A stretch of DNA of 64,000 bases, from positions 22,584 through 86,583 of the forward strand of contig NZ_MWFK01000005.1 of NCBI RefSeq assembly GCF_002078175.1, read 5' to 3'. This DNA is from Streptomyces sp. M41(2017) (GTDB taxonomy: Bacteria; Actinomycetota; Actinomycetes; Streptomycetales; Streptomycetaceae). The notes under the pieces are model-generated. The model was not told where the DNA came from and made no database searches. It saw nothing but the letters and a program-made list of their open reading frames with translations. Position numbers and translations under genes: made by a program. Below are positions 55,122-62,712 of this stretch, piece by piece. Positions within the stretch are counted from its first letter, which is position 1; every line of letters begins with the position of its first letter.

Positions 55122-56237
55122 TCAGAGGCGGATCGGCATGACGATGTGGCGGTAGCTGCTGGCTTCGGGGTCAGCAGCGGTGATCACGATCGGTTTGGTC
55201 GGGCCGAACAGGCCGATCCGCACGTCGGGGGTGTCGGTGACCGCGAGGGCCTCCTGCAGCCAGTGCGGCTTGCAGGCGATCTGGATGGCCGGCCCGTCGA
55301 GGTGCTGCCCGTCGAGGTGGTTCATGGCGGTGGCGCCGGTGTCGTCGCCGGCCGCGCGCACGGTGATGTCGTCGGAGCCGAAGCCGAGGAGAATCTTCGG
55401 CTTGCCGTCTCCTGCGACGAGCACGGTCCGGCGGATCGTGTCGACGAGGTCGGCGACCGGGACGATGGCTTCGGTGGTGAAGCCCCCGGTCGGGAACTTT
55501 CCGAAGGGGATCCGCTTGCCGGGATCGATGAGACCGATCGTCGAGTAGCGGACCTGGTCGCCGATCCCGAACGTCTTGCCCTTGAAGGACAGGCCGATCT
55601 CACCGTCGAGGCCCTTGACCGCGGCCTCCAGCGAGCTACCCACCACTAGCGCTTCGAGCTGGCCCTGGTCGCCTGCCGGCGTCCACGGGATGGTGCGGGC
55701 CGCCATGCGGTACCGGTCGGTGGCCCACACCAGCAGCCGGTCGCCGTCGGCTACGAACTGGATGGCGGAGCGCCACAGTTCGTTGCCGATGGTCTTCGCG
55801 TCGCTGTCGGTGGCCTTCGCAACCTGCCGCACAGCGGATGCGAGTTCACGGGAGTCGACGGTTCCGTCGACGCTGCGACGCTCCGACAGCCGCGGGAAGT
55901 CGTGGGCCGCAAGGATGCTCAGCCGGAAGACGTCGCGACCGGCGGCCAGCTCCAGCTGCTGGTCGGCGTCCGTCAGCTCGATGAGCTCCGAGTTGTAGGC
56001 GCCGACCACCTGGGCTGCCATCCGCCCGGGGACGACGATCCGGCCCGGTTCCATGACGTCGGCAGGCAGAGTCGCCCGCGCGTCGCCGCTGTAGCTGGTC
56101 CCGGAGATCGACACCTGGTCCTCCGCGGCCTCGATGAGGAGGCCGGCGAAGACCGGGTTGGTGGGCTTGGCGTCGAGCTGGCTGGCCGTCCAGGCGAGGA
56201 GGTCAGCGAACTGGCGCCGCGCGAGGCGGACCTTCAC
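55122..56237 (-). CDS. DNA polymerase sliding clamp (DnaN-like)
   Basis: 371 residues, three clamp domains by length and pattern: MKVRLARRQFADLLAWTASQ, the middle AHDFPRLSERRSVDGTVDSR, RSAIQFVADGDRLLVWATDR and the end YRHIVMPIRL, a classic beta-clamp C-terminus. It loads on DNA as a dimer and holds polymerase. A phage copy may redirect host polymerase III or evade host control; no phage polymerase is visible. Confidence 0.92.
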   Translation of the reverse strand: MKVRLARRQFADLLAWTASQLDAKPTNPVFAGLLIEAAEDQVSISGTSYSGDARATLPADVMEPGRIVVPGRMAAQVVGAYNSELIELTDADQQLELAAGRDVFRLSILAAHDFPRLSERRSVDGTVDSRELASAVRQVAKATDSDAKTIGNELWRSAIQFVADGDRLLVWATDRYRMAARTIPWTPAGDQGQLEALVVGSSLEAAVKGLDGEIGLSFKGKTFGIGDQVRYSTIGLIDPGKRIPFGKFPTGGFTTEAIVPVADLVDTIRRTVLVAGDGKPKILLGFGSDDITVRAAGDDTGATAMNHLDGQHLDGPAIQIACKPHWLQEALAVTDTPDVRIGLFGPTKPIVITAADPEASSYRHIVMPIRL

Positions 56238-56380
56238 GCTGCTTCCGCCTCTCCGATGTTCTCGTCGTCGACCTCGGCCTCATCGGTGCGCGCCTCGGGC
56301 TGGGCGTAGCCCTTGGTCTGCAGCGCGGACAGCGGGAACAGGGTGGGGTGACTGATCTCGATGGTGTTGGACTCGTTCAT
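56234..56380 (-). CDS. Small acidic protein (48 aa)
   Basis: MNESNTIEISHPTLFPLSAL, then AQPEARTDEAEVDDENIGEA. The LFPLSAL patch might be a clamp-binding-type hydrophobic motif, but this is speculative. Its stop overlaps the clamp start. Confidence 0.5.
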   Translation of the reverse strand: MNESNTIEISHPTLFPLSALQTKGYAQPEARTDEAEVDDENIGEAEAA

Positions 56381-56448
56381 GGGGGTCTCCAAGTAGTGGT
56401 GCCGGCGGGCGGATGCGGGATCGACGCCCACCGGCGGGTAGGTGGGGG

Positions 56449-56793
56449 TCAGGCGGCCTCGGCGAACGTGCTCGCCTGGTTCTCGATCAGGGCGGCCGGG
56501 ACGTCGAAGCCGCGCAGGGTCAGCAGCTTTCGGGCGATGCGTCGCACATCCGGGCTGGTGGGCGTCTCGCGCCACTGGGGACGGCTGCCGGCCGGGGAGA
56601 GGAGCGCCCACACGTACATGTAGGCCTCGAACTGGTTCTGCCAGATGCGGCCCACCTGGTAGCGGTCCTCGACCTGGCCGAGGTTCAGGCGGGACAGCGT
56701 CTTGACGTCACAGTCCTCACAAAGCCTCTCGAAGTGATAGTTGCCGGGTTCGTCGAAGGCAGGGCAGGTGATCTGCTCGCCGGTGTTCAACAT
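56449..56793 (-). CDS. Hypothetical protein
   Basis: 114 residues: CPAFDEPGNYHFERLCEDCD (possible zinc), RYQVGRIWQNQFEAYMYVWA, then a helix (VRRIARKLLTLRGFDVPAAL). Unknown. Confidence 0.5.
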   Translation of the reverse strand: MLNTGEQITCPAFDEPGNYHFERLCEDCDVKTLSRLNLGQVEDRYQVGRIWQNQFEAYMYVWALLSPAGSRPQWRETPTSPDVRRIARKLLTLRGFDVPAALIENQASTFAEAA

Positions 56794-56825
56794 TCGGGGC
56801 TCCCTCTGGGATGCTTGATCTCGGA

Positions 56826-56850
56826 TCCCCGGGCGTCTCTAGCGCTCGGG
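56826..56850. terminator. Hairpin in intergenic gap, possible terminator
   Basis: CCCCGGGCG / CGCTCGGGG with one mismatch and a seven-base loop, then CTTCTTTG. A second GC-rich hairpin follows. Ends the transcript arriving from 56925. Confidence 0.5.
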
Positions 56851-56924
56851 GCTTCTTTGTTCGCCGGCCGCCCAACCTCTTGCGGCCGGGCGGCCGGGAG
56901 TTCAGGTGGTGGCGTGGGGGGCCG

Positions 56925-57269
56925 TCACCAGGCCCCTTCGGGTAGGTCATAGGCCGGGTTCGGTACGTAGTCCGGGTGGTCCTCGCCGACTTCCTCGTTG
57001 CTCAAGGGATTGCTCGACCGCTCCGGCTCGGCGGCCTGACCCCGGGTGGTGATGCGGGCAGTGAGTCGGGCTTCGTGGTGCTGCCGGTTGCAGCGGTTGC
57101 AGGCGTGCCGTCCGCGGCCGAGGCGGGTCCAGCCGGCTTCGATCCCGGCGTCGACGGCTTCGGCGCCAGTCGCGTACACGGCGGTGCTGTTGCCGTCCTC
57201 CAGGGAGTCGAGGCAGTCGTCGACGTCGCAGTCGAGGACGACCCCGTCGGGGACGCTGCGCGTGCTCAC
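56925..57269 (-). CDS. Hypothetical zinc-binding protein
   Basis: 114 residues. CDVDDCLDSLEDGNSTAVYA, a helix, then HACNRCNRQHHEARLTARIT, a C-C-C-H-H set like small zinc domains in actinophages. C-terminal acidic tail. GTG start overlaps the upstream stop. Confidence 0.55.
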   Translation of the reverse strand: MSTRSVPDGVVLDCDVDDCLDSLEDGNSTAVYATGAEAVDAGIEAGWTRLGRGRHACNRCNRQHHEARLTARITTRGQAAEPERSSNPLSNEEVGEDHPDYVPNPAYDLPEGAW

Positions 57270-57595
57270 GCGACCGCCTCCAACTCCGGCTCCAGAACAG
57301 GCCGCGGCGTTTCCACCGTCTCCTCGCTGTCGAACTTCAACTGCTTCTCCAGCTCGGCGATCTGCGCGTCGCGCGCCTGCAACTGGGCGGCCTGCCGGTT
57401 GATGAGCTGCTCGGACTGCTGCAGTCGCCCCTCGGCGATCTCGGCGCGCGCCCGCAGTACCCGAGTCCTGGCACCGAGGTCCCGGAACCGCTCGTGGCAC
57501 CAGCTGATGTATTCGCGGTCCGCGGCCCGGTTGCGGCGCAGCTCCGCGTTGCCCGCGCCGGCCCGTCGGCTGCCGACCCCTCCGAGGAGCTTCAC
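57266..57595 (-). CDS. Coiled-coil protein
   Basis: 109 residues. Basic start (MKLLGGVGSRRAGAGNAELR), then a long coil (ARTRVLRARAEIAEGRLQQS, EQLINRQAAQLQARDAQIAE) and an acidic tail. Likely a dimeric scaffold or DNA-binding accessory. Confidence 0.55.
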   Translation of the reverse strand: MKLLGGVGSRRAGAGNAELRRNRAADREYISWCHERFRDLGARTRVLRARAEIAEGRLQQSEQLINRQAAQLQARDAQIAELEKQLKFDSEETVETPRPVLEPELEAVA

Positions 57596-57960
57596 GCCGC
57601 CACCTCCGGCCGGAGGCTGGCCGCGGTGTCGCGGAGCAGCTTGGCCGCTTCCCGCTTGCCGTGCCCCTTCGCGTCGTTCCAGGTGACGACCGCCGCTTCC
57701 GGGATGCGGGCGAGGATGGCCTGCTCGGCGGACCAGACGCGAAGGTCACGGCCCGCGTACCGGGGTGTGCCGTGGGCGGCGATGTTGAGGGCGCCGATGA
57801 TGTCGACACGGCAGTTGGTGAGCTTGGTGCCGCCCGCGGCCTGCCGGTGGTCGTACAGGTCCCGCTTGCAGTGCCCGTTCTCGTCGATGACGTCCGCGGC
57901 TTTGCCGAGGAGTTCGGCGATCTCGGTGTCGGTCGGCGGGGTGAGAGTCTCGGTGGTCAC
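57592..57960 (-). CDS. DUF6197-family protein (copy 3)
   Basis: 122 residues: ELLGKAADVIDENGHCKRDL, CRVDIIGALNIAAHGTP, SAEQAILARIP and VVTWNDAKGHGKREAAKLLR match the family plan. Coupled to the next genes by overlaps. Confidence 0.75.
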   Translation of the reverse strand: MTTETLTPPTDTEIAELLGKAADVIDENGHCKRDLYDHRQAAGGTKLTNCRVDIIGALNIAAHGTPRYAGRDLRVWSAEQAILARIPEAAVVTWNDAKGHGKREAAKLLRDTAASLRPEVAA

Positions 57961-58058
57961 TGGCCCTCCTGGCGGGCGCGGATGCGGTGGGAGATGCGCT
58001 CCCCGGCGAGGAGCAGGAACGGGAAGCCGGCGCAGAGGACGATGGCGATGTAGATCAC
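57957..58058 (-). CDS. Single-helix membrane mini-protein (33 aa)
   Basis: VIYIAIVLCAGFPFLLLAGE then RISHRIRARQEGQ. Hydrophobic helix plus basic tail, GTG start; overlaps DUF6197 genes on both flanks nearly. Confidence 0.5.
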   Translation of the reverse strand: MIYIAIVLCAGFPFLLLAGERISHRIRARQEGQ

Positions 58059-58294
58059 GGCCGCCTCCGGATGTGCTCCGGCTTCAGGCCGAGCTGGTCG
58101 AGGAGTTCGAGGTAGCTGGCCGCGATCAGCGGGTCCCGGGCGAGCTCCCGGCCGACGAGCCTGGGCATCAGGTCGTCGCGCGGGTCGGGGTGTTCGCGGC
58201 CGATCTGGTCGGCGACTCGGACCGCGGCCCGCCGGTGTACCGCCTCGTCGACGAGACCGACGGTGAGCGCGTCCTGGGAGAGTTCGCTGTTCAC
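58055..58294 (-). CDS. Small helical protein
   Basis: 79 residues: VNSELSQDALTVGLVDEAVH, RRAAVRVADQIGREHPDP, LIAASYLELLDQLGLKPEHI. Unknown; GTG start. Confidence 0.5.
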   Translation of the reverse strand: MNSELSQDALTVGLVDEAVHRRAAVRVADQIGREHPDPRDDLMPRLVGRELARDPLIAASYLELLDQLGLKPEHIRRRP

Positions 58295-58593
58295 GCCGCC
58301 ACCGCCTTCGCGGCAGTGCGCAGCGCGTGCAACACCTGCATCTGCGTGCGGCCAGCGGCCCGTTCCCACCCGGTGACCGATCGGCCGCCGAGGTGGTCGA
58401 CGAGGGCGTTCCAGGCTTCGATCGTGGCCTGCTCGGCGTCGATCGAGCTGCGGCCCGGGATGAAGCCGGCGGCCCGGTCGATGGCGTCGGTGATCGGGTT
58501 GCGGTGCGGGTCCCAGCCCTCCGCCTCCAGCAGGTCCGCGGCGCCTTCGACGATGCGGCCGACACGGGTGCGGGTCACGGTCAGCGTCACCAT
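58291..58593 (-). CDS. DUF6197-family protein (copy 4)
   Basis: 100 residues: VEGAADLLEAEGWDPHRNPI, TDAIDRAAGF, DAEQATIEAWNALVDHLGGR and VTGWERAAGRTQMQVLHALR. Same helical plan as copies 1 and 3, with the family W and GW positions kept. Confidence 0.7.
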   Translation of the reverse strand: MVTLTVTRTRVGRIVEGAADLLEAEGWDPHRNPITDAIDRAAGFIPGRSSIDAEQATIEAWNALVDHLGGRSVTGWERAAGRTQMQVLHALRTAAKAVAA

Positions 58594-58812
58594 CTAGGCC
58601 ACCTGCCAGAGGCTGCGGTTGCGGTTGACAGCGGCGGCCTCGGCGAAGACGACGGCGAGCTTGTCGAGGGTGTCCTGATCGGCGCCCGCCAGGTTCAGGA
58701 CGGCGGCCGAGCCGAGCCCGACAGTGAGGCCGCCGTTCGTCGTGTCCAGGCCGACCGCGTCGACGTCGTCGCCGACGAACACGATCGCCTGCGATACACG
58801 GGTCTCGCTCAT
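58594..58812 (-). CDS. Hypothetical small protein
   Basis: 72 residues: SQAIVFVGDDVDAVGLDTTN, GGLTVGLGSAAVLNL, then a helix (DTLDKLAVVFAEAAAVNR). Possibly a small beta-alpha fold. Overlaps neighbours. Confidence 0.5.
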   Translation of the reverse strand: MSETRVSQAIVFVGDDVDAVGLDTTNGGLTVGLGSAAVLNLAGADQDTLDKLAVVFAEAAAVNRNRSLWQVA

Positions 58813-59174
58813 CACGCCTCCAGGGCGGTCAGGTTGGGGTAGCCGGCCTCGGCCGCGTCGTGCTGCTGGAAGACCAGCTCGCCTGCCGCGATGGCCTGGC
58901 TGGTGTCGGAGTGGAGGCCGCAGTGCTGGACCAGGCCGGTCAGCGGCACGTGCAGCATCGGGTGCGACGGAGACGTCATCTCCGGCCCAGCCACCCGGTC
59001 GTATGGCTGGCCGTCCCATTCCCAGGCGGTGCCGTCCACGTCCAGGTAGGGGTGCGTCAGAACCCACAGGCGGCGGTCTGCTGTGCGGAAGATCCGCGGC
59101 GTGACCATGTCGGCTGTCAGGGGGATGCCGGTTCCGGCGATCCGGGACGCGAGGTCGCGGTTGAAGGCGGTCAT
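58812..59174 (-). CDS. Hypothetical protein
   Basis: 120 residues: RIFRTADRRLWVLTHPYLDV, DGTAWEWDGQPYDRV, then LTGLVQHCGLHSDTSQAIAA. Phage-style conserved hypothetical; unknown. Confidence 0.55.
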   Translation of the reverse strand: MTAFNRDLASRIAGTGIPLTADMVTPRIFRTADRRLWVLTHPYLDVDGTAWEWDGQPYDRVAGPEMTSPSHPMLHVPLTGLVQHCGLHSDTSQAIAAGELVFQQHDAAEAGYPNLTALEA

Positions 59175-59716
59175 GACGCCGCCTGCCGTCCGGCGTGCGC
59201 CTCGTGCTTGCGGCTGGCCCAGGGCTTTCCGCTCGCGCTCGTCCGGACCGTCCACTCGATCGGGCCGTGACACTTCCGCAGCGGCCGGTGATACCAGGAG
59301 CGGGACATGGCCAGTTCGCCGCAGCCGGGGCAGGCGATCTTCGGGCCGATCGGCGAGCCCGTCATGCCGGTGCGCTCATCCAAGTACGGCCGGCGGACCG
59401 ACACATCGCCGTCGACAGCCTGGTAGCGGTTGAAGTCCGGCAGGTCGGAGCCGTCGCCGCACATCTCCAGCGCCTCATCCTCGGACTCGGCAGAAACCGG
59501 GATCAGGTACACGCTGGTGACCTCGAAGGCGAGGTAGAACTCGCGCTCGTTATGACCCCAGCCACCGGGCAGCAGCTTGAGCACTCGATCGCTCAGTTCG
59601 CCGGACGGGACGGGGCGAGGCCACCGGGTACCGAAGTGCTCGTGGTCCCCGGCGTGGCCGAGTTCCTTCGTGCAGCCGGCGAACTCGTTGCCCTCGTGGG
59701 GCTCGTCGCACTTCAC
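59171..59716 (-). CDS. Hypothetical protein with two zinc-like sites
   Basis: 181 residues: KCDEPHEGNEFAGCTKELGH, AGDHEHFGT at the start (C...H...C...GH..DHEH), a middle strand region (FYLAFEVTSVYLIPVSAESE) and CPGCGELAM near the end. Widespread style in Streptomyces phages; function unknown. GTG start. Confidence 0.55.
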   Translation of the reverse strand: MKCDEPHEGNEFAGCTKELGHAGDHEHFGTRWPRPVPSGELSDRVLKLLPGGWGHNEREFYLAFEVTSVYLIPVSAESEDEALEMCGDGSDLPDFNRYQAVDGDVSVRRPYLDERTGMTGSPIGPKIACPGCGELAMSRSWYHRPLRKCHGPIEWTVRTSASGKPWASRKHEAHAGRQAAS

Positions 59717-60528
59717 GCCGTCACCTCGGATCCCTCGGCGGCCTGGTCGGCGCGCACCTCCAGGGCTTCGGTCGCGTCGTCCAAGGCGGCCAGGTAGCCG
59801 TCCCGGTACGCTTTCGACTGCTCGCCGTCCTCGTCCGGCGCGGGTACGTCCATCGCCGCAACCGCCTTCGAAGCCTCAGAGAAGACGCTGGAGCGGAAGG
59901 CGCGCGGCTGGGCGAACGGGTCGTCTGCCTGCGGCATCACCTGGTGGTAGAGCCACTGGGCACCCAGAGCGTCGGCGCCTGGGTCGTCCGCGTCGAAGAT
60001 GAACGACGACAGCGACTGGCCGGTCGCCACGAGGGCGTTCTCCAACTCGGCGATCCGGGCGTGCGCCTCGACGACCATCCCCCGCAGGTGCTTCACGTCG
60101 CGGGTGAGCTGGTCGACGTTCAGGCCAGGTGCGGGCGCGGGGTTCCAGGTGTGCTGGACGCCGTCGACCTTGGCCCGGTGCATCCAGCCGTGTCCGAACT
60201 GCTCGGTGCAGCGCACGTCCGGTCGGCCGGAGCGGAGCAGACCGCAGAAGCCGCCTGGCGGGGGGAGTTGCAGGTCGTGCCACTCGCCGTGGTGCAGTTC
60301 CTCCGTGCGGTAGCTGCCCATCGAGCGCTGGAAGCGGAGGCGGTTGCTGGTCTCCGGGTGCCAAGCCTCGTGCCAGTTCTCGCGGTGGCCGACCGGAAGG
60401 ACGCACTGCACGGGCAGTGACCAGTGGACGGAGATGCAGCGGGACTCGTCCGACCGGTTCGGGCGGACCGCGTTCTGACCGTCAGTCCCGTGCGCGGCGC
60501 GGGCGGCGATGTCGGGGTAGGCGGTCAT
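59713..60528 (-). CDS. Hypothetical protein
   Basis: 271 residues. N-terminal Cys/His repeats (CISVHWSLPVQCVLPVGHRE, CGLLRSGRPDVRCTEQFGHG), coiled coil (VKHLRGMVVEAHARIAELEN), acidic tail with QSKAYRDGYLAALDDATEAL. The GH motifs after Cys pairs resemble those of the next gene, suggesting a related metal-binding unit. Confidence 0.55.
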   Translation of the reverse strand: MTAYPDIAARAAHGTDGQNAVRPNRSDESRCISVHWSLPVQCVLPVGHRENWHEAWHPETSNRLRFQRSMGSYRTEELHHGEWHDLQLPPPGGFCGLLRSGRPDVRCTEQFGHGWMHRAKVDGVQHTWNPAPAPGLNVDQLTRDVKHLRGMVVEAHARIAELENALVATGQSLSSFIFDADDPGADALGAQWLYHQVMPQADDPFAQPRAFRSSVFSEASKAVAAMDVPAPDEDGEQSKAYRDGYLAALDDATEALEVRADQAAEGSEVTA

Positions 60529-60851
60529 CGGGCACCGCCAGCAAGCATCCGGAGAGCGTCACGGACGTCGATCGGCAGCAGGGCCTCGTCTACCGGAAGG
60601 GACTCGACCGTGAACGTGCCGAGGACCGAGAAGCCGCTGGCGATGCAGCCACGCGACAGCGCCGAGTTCACCTCGACGTAGAAGGAGCGGTCACCGAGAA
60701 CGGTCTTGGCGTGAGAGCGGATCGCCTCCGACAGTTCGTCCACCGTCGAAGCAGTGACCGTCACCGGCGCCAAAGGCGTGCCGCCGATGCTGTGGATCCG
60801 ATCGAAAGCGATGCGGTACCGCACCATCGAGGTCTGCGAGTATGTGGACAA
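60525..60851 (-). CDS. Hypothetical small protein
   Basis: 108 residues: SMVRYRIAFDRIHSIGGTPL, VTVTASTVDELSEAIRSHAK, DRSFYVEVNSAL, then VRDALRMLAGG. Alpha/beta plan, maybe ferredoxin-like. Unknown. Confidence 0.5.
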   Translation of the reverse strand: MSTYSQTSMVRYRIAFDRIHSIGGTPLAPVTVTASTVDELSEAIRSHAKTVLGDRSFYVEVNSALSRGCIASGFSVLGTFTVESLPVDEALLPIDVRDALRMLAGGAR

Positions 60852-60892
60852 GGTCCACTCCTGTTCTGTCAGGGACGTGTGGGTGGATCGGT

Positions 60893-60908
60893 GCGACCCT
60901 CGGGTCGC
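60893..60908 (-). terminator. Small hairpin between early genes
   Basis: GCGACCC-TC-GGGTCGC, seven base pairs. Weak terminator candidate. Confidence 0.4.
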
Positions 60909-60956
60909 GGGGCCCCGGCTGCCGGAGTGCGATCCGGCGAAGGGGCCATCCGCCTG

Positions 60957-61250
60957 TCAGGCGGCAGCGCGGGCCGGCTTCGCGAACGGCTGGACGGTGA
61001 ACTGCTCGGTGATGGCCCGGATGTTGAGGCCGGAGAACCACACCTTGTTGCCGTTGTTCACGTGGGGGATTTCGCGGGCGAAGGCCATCAGGCGGAGCTT
61101 GCGGGCGACGAAAGGCAGCCACAGGGCGGCCTCTTCCGGCGTGTAGTGGAAGAGCTCGCCTTCGGGTGTGCTCGGCGCGGGGATGTTCTCGCGGATGGTG
61201 GGGGCGCTCCTCTTGCGGGGCGCGGTCTTCGTGGCCTCGGGGGCGGTCAC
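60957..61250 (-). CDS. Hypothetical early protein
   Basis: 97 residues. Basic front (TAPEATKTAPRKRSAPTIRE), then HYTPEEAALWLPFVARKLRL and NNGNKVWFSGLNIRAITEQF. First gene after the Cro-like HTH; GTG start overlaps its stop. Confidence 0.5.
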   Translation of the reverse strand: MTAPEATKTAPRKRSAPTIRENIPAPSTPEGELFHYTPEEAALWLPFVARKLRLMAFAREIPHVNNGNKVWFSGLNIRAITEQFTVQPFAKPARAAA

Positions 61251-61453
61251 GGGGTCTCCTTGTGGGTGATGTCGTCGGGGGTGACACCCAGCGCTGCCGC
61301 GACCTTCTTGATGTTGTCGTCGCCGAGTCCGGCGAGTCCGTGCTCGACTCGCGAGAGATGCGACCGGTGGATCCCCGTCTTTGCGGAGAGCGTGCGCAGG
61401 CTCATATTGAGAGCCCTCCTTCTGTAGCGGATAGCGCTGGAGTGCGGTCTCAC
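61247..61453 (-). CDS. Cro-like Xre HTH regulator
   Basis: 68 residues: AIRYRRRALNMSLRTLSAKT, GIHRSHLSRVEHGLAGLGDD, NIKKVAAALGVTPDDIT, a full Xre domain. First leftward early gene, divergent from the repressor; the natural Cro or early activator. Start at the GTG (61453), near-leaderless, keeps helix 1; an ATG at 61405 with AGGAGGG is an alternative. Confidence 0.8.
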   Translation of the reverse strand: MRPHSSAIRYRRRALNMSLRTLSAKTGIHRSHLSRVEHGLAGLGDDNIKKVAAALGVTPDDITHKETP

Positions 61454-61669
61454 GCCTCAAAAGCTAGCCAACAGGAGTGCTTCGGGCAAGCCCTGCGAGT
61501 GCATTGCGGGCACTTTTTTAGAGCCTCGACAGGGGCGCACGCCCCCTACCTACCGGTAAGCACGGTGCGCCCCATGCAACCCAAACGCTCTATTTGCGTG
61601 CTCAACCGCAGGTCAAAAGGCTGAATCCCGGCTAGGTGGTTGCATGGAGGTAGTGCATGATGTGGAGAC
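61454..61669. promoter_or_regulatory. Switch region with early promoter and inverted GGTTGCATGG copies
   Basis: The leftward early promoter is TTGCCC (61489-61484), 17-base spacer, TAGCTT (61466-61461). CCATGCAACC at 61572-61581 and GGTTGCATGG at 61638-61647 form a spaced inverted repeat, candidate operator halves for repressor or Cro. A GGGGCGCACGCCCC palindrome lies between. The rightward repressor promoter was not resolved. Confidence 0.55.
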
Positions 61670-62188
61670 ATGGAGTCAGAGCGAGACTGGGAACGACTGG
61701 GTCAAGCCTTCGCTGAAGCGCGCAAGGCGGCCGACCTCACCCAGATCGAGGTCGCCGAGCGGCTGTCCGTGACGCGCACGCCCATCCAAGCCATCGAGCG
61801 CGGCCGGCAGCCCAACGGCCGGCCCTTCAACAAAGTCACCAGCACGATGCGGGCGTATGCCCGCCTCGTCGGCTGGACCGAGGATTCCCCCAACCGCATC
61901 CTCGCGGGTCACGAACCCGATACCGCCCCCACGATTGAAGAGCAGGCCGCAGAGCGGCAGTCGACACTGCCGCCGGCGATCGACCTGGAGCTGCGTTCGG
62001 GAAAGACTCTCGACAGCACAGTGGTGCACCTCGGGTCCGAGGATGAGGACTCGCGCATCATCGTCGTCCTCAAGGGCTCGGACGACATCAGCGACGAGGA
62101 GCTCGACAAGCTCTGGAAGCAGTGGCGTCAGACCCGGCGACACCTTCAGGGCCTCCCTTCCGGCACGGACGCCCCACAAGAGCCGTAG
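61670..62188 (+). CDS. Phage repressor-like HTH protein
   Basis: 172 residues. Residues 8-60: RLGQAFAEARKAADLTQIEV, AERLSVTRTPIQAIERGRQP, an Xre domain, then RAYARLVGWTEDSPNRIL. The C-terminal part is acidic (SEDEDSRIIVVLKGSDDISD) with no LexA/S24 peptidase motif, so induction would not be by RecA-type self-cleavage. Divergent from the Cro-like gene and upstream of the integrase: most likely the immunity repressor. Confidence 0.78.
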   Translation: MESERDWERLGQAFAEARKAADLTQIEVAERLSVTRTPIQAIERGRQPNGRPFNKVTSTMRAYARLVGWTEDSPNRILAGHEPDTAPTIEEQAAERQSTLPPAIDLELRSGKTLDSTVVHLGSEDEDSRIIVVLKGSDDISDEELDKLWKQWRQTRRHLQGLPSGTDAPQEP

Positions 62189-62286
62189 GCATTTTCGGCC
62201 CCAGACGGTCGACTGTGACTCAAAAGTGTGCTTCGATCGACGGACCGTCACCGAGGGGGGGCACTGCTCGGATCGGGGAAGTGCGT

Positions 62287-62691
62287 ATGTGGGTCATGCA
62301 CGTTGAGCGTGTTGAGGGTGACTACATAGAGCCGGAGATCATCGATCTCGAAGACGGCACCGGATGCCTGTTCAGGGTCCACGAGTCAGACATCAGCGAG
62401 GACGGTCCCAAGCGCCTGTCACAGCTGTTGACGGACCAGGCGCAGCGGTGGGCACCGCGACCGCCTGGCTCCGCGCCGGGGCCCGTGGTGAAGGTGCAGT
62501 GGCTGTGCCTTCCCGGGCTGCCGGACCGGTTCGCTATCGGTGTGGAGGACAAGGCCGATTCGATCGACTACACGGTGGACTCGTCCCTGTTGAGCCAGCG
62601 TGCCGCCGACTATCTCGGCCGTCTCGACACGGAGCGCTCCCCGTACTGGCAGCGTGTACCAGAGGGGTATCACGACGGCGACGCCGTCTGA
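62287..62691 (+). CDS. Hypothetical protein between repressor and integrase
   Basis: 134 residues. MWVMHVERVEGDYIEPEIID, DGTGCLFRVHESDISEDGPK, then VKVQWLCLPGLPDRFAIGVE. Beta-rich; no HTH. The position suggests a lysogeny function. The ATG at 62287 has GGGGAAG upstream. Confidence 0.55.
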   Translation: MWVMHVERVEGDYIEPEIIDLEDGTGCLFRVHESDISEDGPKRLSQLLTDQAQRWAPRPPGSAPGPVVKVQWLCLPGLPDRFAIGVEDKADSIDYTVDSSLLSQRAADYLGRLDTERSPYWQRVPEGYHDGDAV

Positions 62692-62712
62692 TCCTGGGCG
62701 AAGGGAACGGCC

